DNA from: M3007 sp964630705
Lineage (GTDB): Bacteria; Bacteroidota; Bacteroidia; Chitinophagales; Saprospiraceae
Direction: 5' to 3'
NCBI GenBank assembly: GCA_964630705.1
Contig: CAZVZH010000104.1
Location: forward strand, 1-14,345
DNA length: 14,345 nt
Shown here one piece after another: positions 8,542 to 14,345 of this stretch (the first letter of the stretch is position 1; every line of letters begins with the position of its first letter). Made by a program: the position numbers and the translations under genes. The notes beneath the pieces are model-generated. The model ran no database searches and was not told the origin of the DNA. It worked only from the letters and a program-made list of their open reading frames with translations.

Positions 8542-8680
8542 AGGTGATTATTATGGGGAATGTGGTCAATGTGGTCAATGGACGCGTTTCATTGACCACA
8601 TTTTTTGGATATAAGCATTTGGATCAACCCTGAACAGGCTCCACTCCACATTGACCACATTCCCCACATTAATCACCTTC
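8540..8680. repeat. Intergenic inverted repeat built from 9-bp words
   Basis: The left arm 8541-8574 and right arm 8646-8679 match as inverted repeats at 31 of 34 positions, with one further pair at 8540/8680. Each arm carries the word AATGTGG (complement CCACATT) at 9-bp steps: 8559 and 8568 on the left, and 8646, 8655 and 8664 on the right. The repeat starts inside the stop codon of the S8 protease gene and ends eight bases before the next ATG, so it fills the intergenic space. Both arms also carry AAGGTGATTA followed by an ATG. Confidence 0.85.
8568..8606 (+). terminator. Terminator-like hairpin after the S8 protease gene
   Basis: A 13-bp perfect stem (8568-8580 with 8590-8602, 9-base loop) ends in a run of six Ts at 8601-8606. 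It sits inside the larger inverted repeat and shares bases 8568-8574 with its left arm, so full formation of the two structures is partly exclusive. Confidence 0.65.
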
Positions 8681-8687
8681 TTTTCCC

Positions 8688-9590
8688 ATGCTAAAAATCG
8701 CTTATTCGCCAACCTACAAATACGAATTGCCGGAAGGGCATCGGTTTCCGATGCAGAAGTACGAGCTGTTGCCTGAGCAATTGTTGTACGAGGGAACCGT
8801 AACAGAAAGCCACTTTTTTCACCCAGGGCTACTCGAGCGGACAGTGGCCTTGCGCACACACACCGAGGAGTATTGGGAAAAACTGACCGGGGTGGCGCTC
8901 AGTGAGCGGGAAATACGCGCTATCGGGTTTCCGATCAATGAAAAATTTGTCGAGCGTGGGCGCCACATTGCGCAGGGCACCATCGAGTGCGCTTTGTTCG
9001 CCCTGGAACAGGGTGTGGCGCTGAATATCGCCGGCGGCACCCACCATGCCTATGCCGACCGGGGAGAGGGTTTTTGCTGTTTTAACGACCAGGCTGTGGC
9101 CGCCAACTACCTGCTCGATCAGGGCCTGGCCCGGCAGATTCTCATCGTCGATCTCGACGTGCACCAGGGCAACGGCACCGCGCATATTTTCTGCGACGAG
9201 CCCCGGGTATTCACGTTTTCCATGCATGGCGCCCGCAACTACCCGTTGCGCAAAGAGCGCTCCGACCTCGACCTGCCCTTGCCGGACGGCATGACCGATG
9301 CGCCCTACTTGAAACTACTGCGCGAAACCCTGCCGCGACTTATTGATCAGGTGCAGCCTGATGTTGTGTTTTACCTCAGCGGGGTCGATATTTTAGAAAC
9401 TGACCGGCTCGGCCGCCTGCGCATCAGCCGGGCCGGTTGCCGCGAACGCGACAAGTTCGTATTCGAAACCTGCCGAAAAAACCGCCTGCCGGTGGCCGTC
9501 AGCATGGGCGGCGGCTATTCCACCCGCCTGGCCGACATCGTGGAAGCCCACGCCAACACGTTTCGGGTAGCGCAGGAGCTGTTTTTTTGA
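8688..9590 (+). CDS. Histone deacetylase family protein (zinc amidohydrolase)
   Basis: A 300-residue cytoplasmic zinc enzyme of the arginase/deacetylase fold. Bacterial members remove acyl groups from lysine side chains, polyamines or other small amides, so the substrate here is open. The active site is complete: the His pair in GGTHHAYADR (His119, His120), the zinc ligands Asp157 and His159 in VDLDVHQGNGTA, the third ligand Asp234 in SGVDILETDRLGRL, and the catalytic Tyr277 in SMGGGYS. The length fits a single-domain family member, and there is no signal peptide. The ATG at 8688 gives MLKIAYSPTYKYELPEGHRFPM, a normal family start. No good ribosome binding site precedes it. It follows the S8 gene in the same direction but is separated by a terminator-like repeat, and it has its own terminator, so it is probably a separate unit. 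Confidence 0.93.
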   Translation: MLKIAYSPTYKYELPEGHRFPMQKYELLPEQLLYEGTVTESHFFHPGLLERTVALRTHTEEYWEKLTGVALSEREIRAIGFPINEKFVERGRHIAQGTIECALFALEQGVALNIAGGTHHAYADRGEGFCCFNDQAVAANYLLDQGLARQILIVDLDVHQGNGTAHIFCDEPRVFTFSMHGARNYPLRKERSDLDLPLPDGMTDAPYLKLLRETLPRLIDQVQPDVVFYLSGVDILETDRLGRLRISRAGCRERDKFVFETCRKNRLPVAVSMGGGYSTRLADIVEAHANTFRVAQELFF

Positions 9591-9600
9591 GCGTGTTCAA

Positions 9601-9653
9601 AAGTTAGTGCCACACCTCGCCCAACGGGATTGAGGTGTGGCACTAATTTTTTT
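9601..9653 (+). terminator. Strong terminator between convergent genes
   Basis: A 15-bp perfect stem (9604-9618 with 9632-9646, 13-base loop) is followed by seven Ts at 9647-9653. It lies just after the deacetylase stop codon and so terminates plus-strand transcription. The same stem lies after the minus-strand DUF4249 gene (stop at 9663), where the trailing CTTTTG is weaker, so it may serve both. Confidence 0.88.
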
Positions 9654-9662
9654 AACCCACGG

Positions 9663-10511
9663 TCAACGCTGAATAACCGTCGTATCGCGGTCGTATGCCA
9701 GGCAGGTAAAAATACCCAGGGGATTAGCTGTACCGCGCACGTTGCTCTTGATCGGAGAAGGTTGGGCGAAGGGGTTTATGTTGCCGAAAACGGCCAGTTG
9801 CACGCTCTCGACATAGTCGTAGTAATCCTTGGTGATGTGGAAAATGGTGTTGTACACCGTGTCGCCTTGCACCAGTTCGTAGCCGGTGCCAAAAGCAATT
9901 TTCGCGGTGGTGGCAGCCCGGTCGTTGGCCAGGAAATCCTGCTCCGGTACGCTGTCGAGCGAGCCGTAGTTGAGCATTCGCCGGAAAAAATTTTCCTGGC
10001 TGGGGTCGTCGGTGATGTAGGTGAGCACCCGGGCGAGCGTATCCTGGTCGGGGTTCCACTCTACCACCACACTATCGATGGGGAGGCGGGGCAGCATAGT
10101 GGTTTGGCCGGTAAAGGAGGTACCGTCGGGCAAGGTGACGTTCAGGGTATAATTTTGGCCTGCGGTTTCCGGCACCAGGTTCAGGCCGGTGTAGTTGAAA
10201 ATCTTGAGCGGACTCAACTCCAGGGAAATCTGGTTGTACAAAGTATCCACACGGCCGTCGTAGGCGATGGTGACCGTGGCGCCGTCGAGCAGGGTTTTTT
10301 CCAAAAAAGTAGAATCCAACCCAAGCGGATCGAAGAAGCCGTAGCTCCGCGTGAGCAAGAGCCGAAAGGGTTTGCCCGGCTCGAGGTAACACTCCACCAC
10401 CGGTTGGGGGTTGTACTCCGGCAGGTCGATGGTTACTTCTTTTTCAAGGTTGCAGGCTGAGAGGGCGGAAAGGAAAATGATGAACGCGGGGATGTTTTTT
10501 ATCTTTAGCAT
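9663..10511 (-). CDS. DUF4249 family outer-membrane lipoprotein
   Basis: A 282-residue lipoprotein. The N-terminus has a basic start, a hydrophobic stretch and the lipobox LSAC with Cys20 as the lipid-bearing residue. The mature start (NLEKEVTIDLPEYNPQPVVECYLEPGKPF) is typical of DUF4249 proteins, which in Bacteroidota are commonly encoded next to TonB-dependent receptors. Their role is not well defined; by position they are thought to act with the receptor at the outer membrane, as SusD-type lipoproteins do. The start ATG at 10511 is clear because the signal peptide begins there. It lies 328 bases downstream of the receptor gene in the same direction, and the space between is filled with short repeats. 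An operon is likely but not certain, as the repeats could reduce read-through. Confidence 0.88.
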   Translation of the reverse strand: MLKIKNIPAFIIFLSALSACNLEKEVTIDLPEYNPQPVVECYLEPGKPFRLLLTRSYGFFDPLGLDSTFLEKTLLDGATVTIAYDGRVDTLYNQISLELSPLKIFNYTGLNLVPETAGQNYTLNVTLPDGTSFTGQTTMLPRLPIDSVVVEWNPDQDTLARVLTYITDDPSQENFFRRMLNYGSLDSVPEQDFLANDRAATTAKIAFGTGYELVQGDTVYNTIFHITKDYYDYVESVQLAVFGNINPFAQPSPIKSNVRGTANPLGIFTCLAYDRDTTVIQR

Positions 10512-10526
10512 AATTACACTCTTTTG

Positions 10527-10680
10527 TATAGACAGGATTTATTTATAGACAGGATTTTACAGGATTTATTTATAGACAGGATTTTACAGGATTTATTTAT
10601 AGACAGGATTTATTTATAGACAGGATTTATTTACAGACAGGATTTACAAGATTTTCAGGATTTATTCTTTGACAGGATTA
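10527..10680. repeat. Tandem CAGGATT repeat array, left half
   Basis: The word CAGGATT starts at 10533, 10550, 10560, 10577, 10587, 10604, 10621, 10638, 10656 and 10673, with a degenerate copy CAAGATT at 10647. The steps are 17, 10, 17, 10, 17, 17, 17, 9, 9 and 17 bases. The 17-base unit adds TTTATAGA between words, and the 9- or 10-base unit adds only TA or TTA. There are no unique spacers, so this is not a CRISPR array. Confidence 0.9.
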
Positions 10681-10770
10681 TTTAAAATTGGGTTATGAAA
10701 TAGATGTGTTTTATAGACAAGGAAAATACATGAATACAACTACGTAGGAAAAAGATTACAGCTTAGAAAA
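10681..10770. other. AT-rich spacer between inverted repeat arrays
   Basis: About 90 bases of AT-rich sequence separate the two repeat halves. It contains one stray TTATAGACAAGGA (10711-10723), which resembles the repeat unit. I see no gene, promoter or terminator in it. Confidence 0.6.
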
Positions 10771-10833
10771 AAATCCTGTAAATCCTGTAAATCCTGTAAA
10801 ATCCTGTCTATAAATAAATCCTGTAAATCCTGT
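10771..10833. repeat. Tandem ATCCTGT repeat array, right half (inverted)
   Basis: ATCCTG, the complement of the word in the left half, starts at 10773, 10782, 10791, 10801, 10818 and 10827, in steps of 9, 9, 10, 17 and 9 bases. The array ends seven bases before the receptor stop codon (10840-10842). With the left half it would let RNA from either strand fold into a long imperfect hairpin with many alternative registers. Confidence 0.9.
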
Positions 10834-10839
10834 CCATAC

Positions 10840-13179
10840 TCAGAATTTGAAATTCCAGGTGACAGAGGGCAGGATAGGGAACAACGACACTTGTTTGGCC
10901 GCGATAGCCGTCGGCACTTCCACCGTCTGCCCATCCTGACCTATATTTTCCAATTCGGCATCCAGATAGATGAAATACGGGTTGCGTCGGTCGGTGGCGT
11001 TGTAAATACTGATGGTCAGGTCTTGCTCGCTGCGGCGCGTTTTCCATTTGTACACAATACCCAGGTCGAGGCGCATATAGGGCGGGTAGCGAAACGAATT
11101 TCGTTCGCCGTACACCGGAACCACCGCCTGAAAGGGCGCGCCCGGCACATCCTGGAAGGTGTAGCGCCCCAGCGGCAGCCAGCTGACATAGCCCGAGGTG
11201 TACACCCAGGTGGCGGTGAGCTGCCACTTGCGGCTGAGTTCGTACAGGGCGACGATGCTGAGGTTGTGCCGGGTATCGAAGCGGGGCGGGAAGTAGTCGC
11301 CGCCGTTAATGTCCTGAAATTTGCCGCGTTTCACCCAGGCCAGCGTGTAGCCGATCCAGCCGGTGAGGCGGCCGTCTTTTTTCTCAATTTCAAGTTCGAG
11401 CGGGCTGTAGGCGAATCCGCGTCCGATAGCCAGCTCGCCCTCCAGCGCGTCGTTGGCAAAGAGTTCGGCGCCGTCGATAAAGTCGACCTGGTTTTGCAGC
11501 CATTTGTACCAGGCTTCCCAGGTGATCAGCCACTTGTCGCGAAAGAGGTAGGAGGTACCGATGGCGATTTGGTCGCTGATTTCGGGTCGGACGCCTTCGG
11601 TGCTGGGATACCAGATGTCGGTGGGCAGCGAAAGGCCGCTGCTGGCCAGCAGGTGAACGTACTGGCTCATGCGACTGTAGGAAGCCTTGGCCGACCAGCG
11701 CTCGTTGAGGGCATAGGTGGCGGCAGCGCGGGGCTCGAAGTTGGCGTAAAAGGCGGGGTTGTTTTGCCAGGCGGAGATGCGGGCGCCGTAGCTGAGTTTC
11801 AGCCGGTCGGTGGCGGCCCATTCGTCTGCGAAATACAGGCCATACTCGAGTCCGTCGAAGCCTTGGCCCGACTCGAAATTGACCTGCCCGTCGTCGCTGC
11901 CGAATTTGAGCCGCGCCACATCGAATTCGTGGTAAGTGATATTACCGCCAAAGCGGATGGTGTGCGCGTTGCTGGGCTGGTAGTAAAAATCGATTTTGGT
12001 ATTGGCATCGCGCACGTTGGAGCCCAGGCTGAAGGAAAAACCCTGGAGGATGTTGCGGATGCGGTAGCGGTAGTCGGAGTAGGTAAAGGTGAGGTTGGAA
12101 AATAGTTTGGGGCCGTAAATATGGTTCCAGCGGGCGGTGCCGGTGGCGTTGCCCCAGTCGAACAGGAAGTTGAAATTTTCGTCTTTGAACTTGAACACGT
12201 CGCGACCGAAATAGCCGCTGAGGTACAGCCGGTCTTTCTCTGTGAGGGTAAAATTGACCTTGGTGTTCAGGTCGTAAAAGTAATAGTCGGGGATGGGGTT
12301 GTAGTCGGGGTTGTCTTCATTGGCCATGTTGATGCCGCGGGTGATCAGGTCGGCGTAGGTGCGGCGCCCGCTGACGATAAACGAGGAGCGGTCTTTTTGG
12401 ATCGGGCCTTCTACCGTAAGGCGGCTGGAAATGAGCCCGATGCCGCCGGTCACGTCGTATGCCTTGTTGTTGCCTTCTTTCATGCGCACGTCGATCACCG
12501 ACGACAGGCGGCCGCCGTACTGCGCCGGGAAACCGCCTTTGTACACTTTGAGGTCTTTGACGGCGTCGGAGTTGAAGGTGCTGAAAAAGCCGAACAGGTG
12601 GTTGGGGTTGTACACCACGGCTTCGTCGAGCACGATCAGGTTCTGGTCGCCGCCGCCGCCGCGCACAAATATGCCCGTGGTGCCTTCGGAGCCGGAAGCA
12701 ACCCCGGGTTTGAGTTGCAGGATTTTGATCAGGTCGACCTCTCCGAACAGGGCGGGCAGGGCTTTGGCCTCGCGGGTGCTGAGGGTAGTCACCGACATTT
12801 CGGTGCTTTTTACCTTGTCGGCCAGGGTATTGGCGCGCACCACCACCTCGTTGAGCACGGAGCCTTCGGGGAGCAAGGCTACGTCGAGGGTGAGCGCGCC
12901 GGCACGCGGCAGGATGCGGCGTTCGACGGAGGCGTAGCCCAGGTAGCTGAAGCGCAGGGTAACCGAATCGGGCCCCTCTGCGGCAGGCAGGGTAAAGGAG
13001 TAAAAACCGTACTCGTTGCTCACATTGCCTTTTTGCAAGCCCAGGGCTTCGACGGTGGCGCCAATGAGCGTTTCGCCGTTTTCAGCGTCGGTCAAACGGC
13101 CGCTGATCGTGGCGGTGCTTTGGGCCTTGAGGCTACAGGTAACGAGGAGAAAAAACAGGACGGGGATGGGTAGTTTCAT
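10840..13179 (-). CDS. TonB-dependent outer-membrane receptor with carboxypeptidase-like N-terminal domain
   Basis: A 779-residue outer-membrane transporter that takes up a ligand using TonB energy. Residues 1-19 are a Sec signal peptide ending SLKA. Residues 22-113 form a CarbopepD_reg-like domain (TISGRLTDAENGETLIGATV, GFYSFTLP). The plug follows at about 121-238, with LKPGVASGSEGTTGIFVRGG, VLDEAVVYNPNHLFGFFSTF and GGFPAQYGGRLSSVIDVR. The rest is the 22-stranded barrel, ending VTWNFKF with the terminal Phe expected for outer-membrane barrels. The ATG at 13179 is chosen because the signal peptide begins there; the frame runs up to a TTG at 13245. It is followed in the same direction by the DUF4249 lipoprotein, the usual pairing for this receptor subtype. 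The ligand cannot be told from sequence, and no sigma or anti-sigma factor gene is nearby. Confidence 0.93.
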   Translation of the reverse strand: MKLPIPVLFFLLVTCSLKAQSTATISGRLTDAENGETLIGATVEALGLQKGNVSNEYGFYSFTLPAAEGPDSVTLRFSYLGYASVERRILPRAGALTLDVALLPEGSVLNEVVVRANTLADKVKSTEMSVTTLSTREAKALPALFGEVDLIKILQLKPGVASGSEGTTGIFVRGGGGDQNLIVLDEAVVYNPNHLFGFFSTFNSDAVKDLKVYKGGFPAQYGGRLSSVIDVRMKEGNNKAYDVTGGIGLISSRLTVEGPIQKDRSSFIVSGRRTYADLITRGINMANEDNPDYNPIPDYYFYDLNTKVNFTLTEKDRLYLSGYFGRDVFKFKDENFNFLFDWGNATGTARWNHIYGPKLFSNLTFTYSDYRYRIRNILQGFSFSLGSNVRDANTKIDFYYQPSNAHTIRFGGNITYHEFDVARLKFGSDDGQVNFESGQGFDGLEYGLYFADEWAATDRLKLSYGARISAWQNNPAFYANFEPRAAATYALNERWSAKASYSRMSQYVHLLASSGLSLPTDIWYPSTEGVRPEISDQIAIGTSYLFRDKWLITWEAWYKWLQNQVDFIDGAELFANDALEGELAIGRGFAYSPLELEIEKKDGRLTGWIGYTLAWVKRGKFQDINGGDYFPPRFDTRHNLSIVALYELSRKWQLTATWVYTSGYVSWLPLGRYTFQDVPGAPFQAVVPVYGERNSFRYPPYMRLDLGIVYKWKTRRSEQDLTISIYNATDRRNPYFIYLDAELENIGQDGQTVEVPTAIAAKQVSLFPILPSVTWNFKF

Positions 13180-13290
13180 ATTTATGAATGGTGTTACAGT
13201 GTTTCGGCGCAGGCAAAACAGGGTAAAAAAAATTTTGTTCTGCAAAACAGCAAAGGGAAGCGGGGCAATCCATATTAAATTCGATAAAAC

Positions 13291-13331
13291 AAGCCACCTG
13301 CTAGACGCCCAAGCTTTTCCGGAGGTGGCTT
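13291..13331. repeat. 9-bp inverted repeat upstream of the receptor gene
   Basis: AAGCCACCT (13291-13299) is repeated inverted at 13323-13331 around a 23-base loop. On the minus strand GTTTTA follows. It lies about 110 bases upstream of the receptor start. It could be a weak second stop for the DUF1761 transcript or part of the receptor leader. The rest of 13180-13472 shows no convincing gene. Confidence 0.4.
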
Positions 13332-13467
13332 CGATGCCGCATTTTTATCCTTTATTTTGTCGCCCTCAAAACGGATGGACAGGAACAGAATTTTTAGTTG
13401 GGGTGGGAGTTTCAACGAACGGTTGAATTGGATCAGCAAGCGGTAAAATGCCAGCCTTTGGCGCATG

Positions 13468-13508
13468 AAAAAGCCCCTGCAACCGGAGTAAGTTCCGGAT
13501 GCAGGGGC
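13468..13508 (-). terminator. Rho-independent terminator of the DUF1761 gene
   Basis: On the minus strand 13494-13508 pairs with 13473-13487 (15 positions, one mismatch, 6-base loop GTAAGT on the plus strand), followed by a T-run (complement of 13468-13472). It starts 20 bases beyond the stop codon at 13529 and separates this gene from the receptor gene. Confidence 0.88.
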
Positions 13509-13528
13509 CAGCGTCGGTAGTTGTCCGA

Positions 13529-14035
13529 TTATTTCCAGGCCGCCAGCAAGCCGCTCATCAGCGTGATGGTCAGCATCCAGTATCCGGCGTTTACCGCGAT
13601 GTATTTCCAGCCTTTGCGCTCGAACATCGCGTTGGTGGCCAGTACCGGCAAGACCAAAAACAGGGCGCCGATAAAAAATCCGTGAAACGCGCCATGCTGA
13701 AAGGTGCGGTTGGAAGCGGAAAGGTTGGTTTTGTAATACTCCAGCCACCGGCCGGCTTCGGAAGCCGGGTCGGGGTTCATGGTACCGTCGGTCACGTAGT
13801 ACAAAGCGCCTGAAACGAAGCTGTCGTGGTAGGCTATGGCATTCAGAGAAACGCCGAGCATCAGGCTCAACAAGAGCGACAAGCCGAGTATCAGGAGCAT
13901 ATTGCCGGATTTGGCCTGTTCCTCCGAAACGCCGGCAACGCGCATCCAGGTTTTGCCGAACACTTTTTCGTGGTACCAGATAAAACCGATGACGGTGGGC
14001 AGCAGGGCTGCGACGATCAATGCAACCAGGTTCAT
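13529..14035 (-). CDS. DUF1761 family membrane protein
   Basis: A 168-residue integral membrane protein of the DUF1761 family, whose function is not known. It has four hydrophobic segments, near residues 3-21, 47-66, 111-130 and 142-163. Family landmarks are the N-terminal IGFIWYHEKVFGKTWMRVAG motif and the later FQHGAFHGFFIGALFLVLP with its His pair. The ATG at 14035 is preferred over the TTG at 14041. A candidate promoter lies about 40 bases upstream and a strong terminator directly downstream, so it is probably a single-gene transcript. Nothing in the surroundings suggests a partner. Confidence 0.88.
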   Translation of the reverse strand: MNLVALIVAALLPTVIGFIWYHEKVFGKTWMRVAGVSEEQAKSGNMLLILGLSLLLSLMLGVSLNAIAYHDSFVSGALYYVTDGTMNPDPASEAGRWLEYYKTNLSASNRTFQHGAFHGFFIGALFLVLPVLATNAMFERKGWKYIAVNAGYWMLTITLMSGLLAAWK

Positions 14036-14075
14036 AAACAATGTTTTAGTGAAAAGTTAGTTTTCGAATTGACAC

Positions 14076-14108
14076 GAAAGATAATCACGGCAATTTGAAA
14101 TGCTTCAA
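14076..14108 (-). promoter_or_regulatory. Candidate Bacteroidota promoter for the DUF1761 gene
   Basis: On the minus strand TATCTTTC (complement of 14076-14083) resembles the Bacteroidota -7 box TAnnTTTG with one mismatch. A TTG (complement of 14106-14108) lies 22 bases upstream of it, close to the expected spacing for the -33 box. This would give a leader of about 35 bases. The match is imperfect. Confidence 0.4.
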
Positions 14109-14217
14109 CTTTTGTCAAACATTTTGTTTTTGCCACTAGCTATATGCGCCCGCGCCCATACTTTTTGCGTTTTTTAAACCGGCCGAGTTTACCTTGTTCG
14201 TTGCCAAAACAGCAGCA

Positions 14218-14345
14218 TCAATCCAAAGCCGCCCGAATCTGCTGCCACAGCTCGCCTTTTCCTGCGCCTGCAGGCGCTGCCCCCGCTTCATATTGTTTTT
14301 CAAAACCGGCCCGGTCGAGCAGGGTCAGCGGCGCGAGTTTTTCTT
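14218..14345 (-). CDS. C-terminal fragment of an unidentified protein (partial)
   Basis: The window ends inside this gene, and only the last 41 residues are visible, starting EKLAPLTLLDRAGFEKQYEA and ending WQQIRAALD with a TGA stop at 14218-14220. Codon use is GC-rich like the neighbouring genes, and the helical, charged character is protein-like. The short stretch GAAPAGAGKG looks like a flexible linker. I do not recognise the family. The 14109-14217 stretch between this gene and the DUF1761 upstream region shows nothing further that I can support. Confidence 0.6.
   Translation of the reverse strand, partial: EKLAPLTLLDRAGFEKQYEAGAAPAGAGKGELWQQIRAALD

Noticed and set aside
9604..9646. Attachment site or mobile-element end
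   Set aside because: The 15-bp perfect stem followed by seven Ts, placed just after a stop codon between convergent genes, is fully explained as a terminator.
10527..10833. CRISPR array
   Set aside because: The repeated words are only 7-17 bases with no unique spacers of constant length, the orientation inverts half way, and there are no cas genes.
12121..13173. Plus-strand open frame opposite the receptor gene
   Set aside because: Antisense shadow of the receptor plug and N-terminal domain; no start signal or domain.
13275..13466. 63-codon minus-strand frame between the DUF1761 terminator and the receptor gene
   Set aside because: It starts with an ATG just after a terminator T-run, with no promoter or ribosome site and no recognisable family, and its end overlaps a hairpin. 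Possible, but unsupported.

Overview
The window looks like a chromosomal segment of a GC-rich member of the Bacteroidota, and a Saprospiria-type bacterium would fit. This is inferred from gene content: a TonB-dependent receptor with an N-terminal carboxypeptidase-like domain paired with a DUF4249 lipoprotein, a giant secreted S8 protease with PKD and type IX secretion C-terminal domains, a DUF1761 membrane protein, and starts with little or no Shine-Dalgarno sequence. No phage, plasmid or transposase gene is visible.

Layout. 1-183: a perfect hairpin and a degenerate copy of a repeat seen again near 10.5-10.8 kb. 184-2504 (+): an oligopeptidase B-like S9A peptidase, interrupted near its 3' end by 100 Ns that are flanked by an exact 55-bp duplication. 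Removing 155 bp restores a normal C-terminus, so the gap is almost certainly an assembly artefact. 2505-2814: a nested palindromic repeat and a minus-strand terminator. 2815-2958 (-): a small charged hypothetical protein. 3090-4175 (-): a TerC/Alx-type membrane protein. 4450-8541 (+): the secreted S8 protease. 8540-8680: an intergenic region that is almost entirely one inverted repeat. 8688-9590 (+): a histone-deacetylase-family amidohydrolase with its terminator. 9663-10511 and 10840-13179 (-): the DUF4249 lipoprotein and, upstream of it, its TonB-dependent receptor, separated by a dense array of short repeats. 13529-14035 (-): a DUF1761 protein with terminator and possible promoter. 14218-14345 (-): the C-terminus of an unidentified gene.

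How the genes relate. The receptor and DUF4249 lipoprotein are probably one outer-membrane uptake unit, with the receptor transcribed first. The two peptidases act in the periplasm or outside the cell, but they are separate transcription units. The remaining genes look like ordinary single-gene units with no evident shared pathway.

The least ordinary content is intergenic. Three different families of short palindromic repeats fill three gaps between genes. Two of them (8540-8680 and 10527-10833) share a design: words repeated at 9-bp steps (also 10 and 17 bp in the second), first in one orientation and then inverted. I found no clear evidence of a new multi-gene system; these repeats are the best lead.
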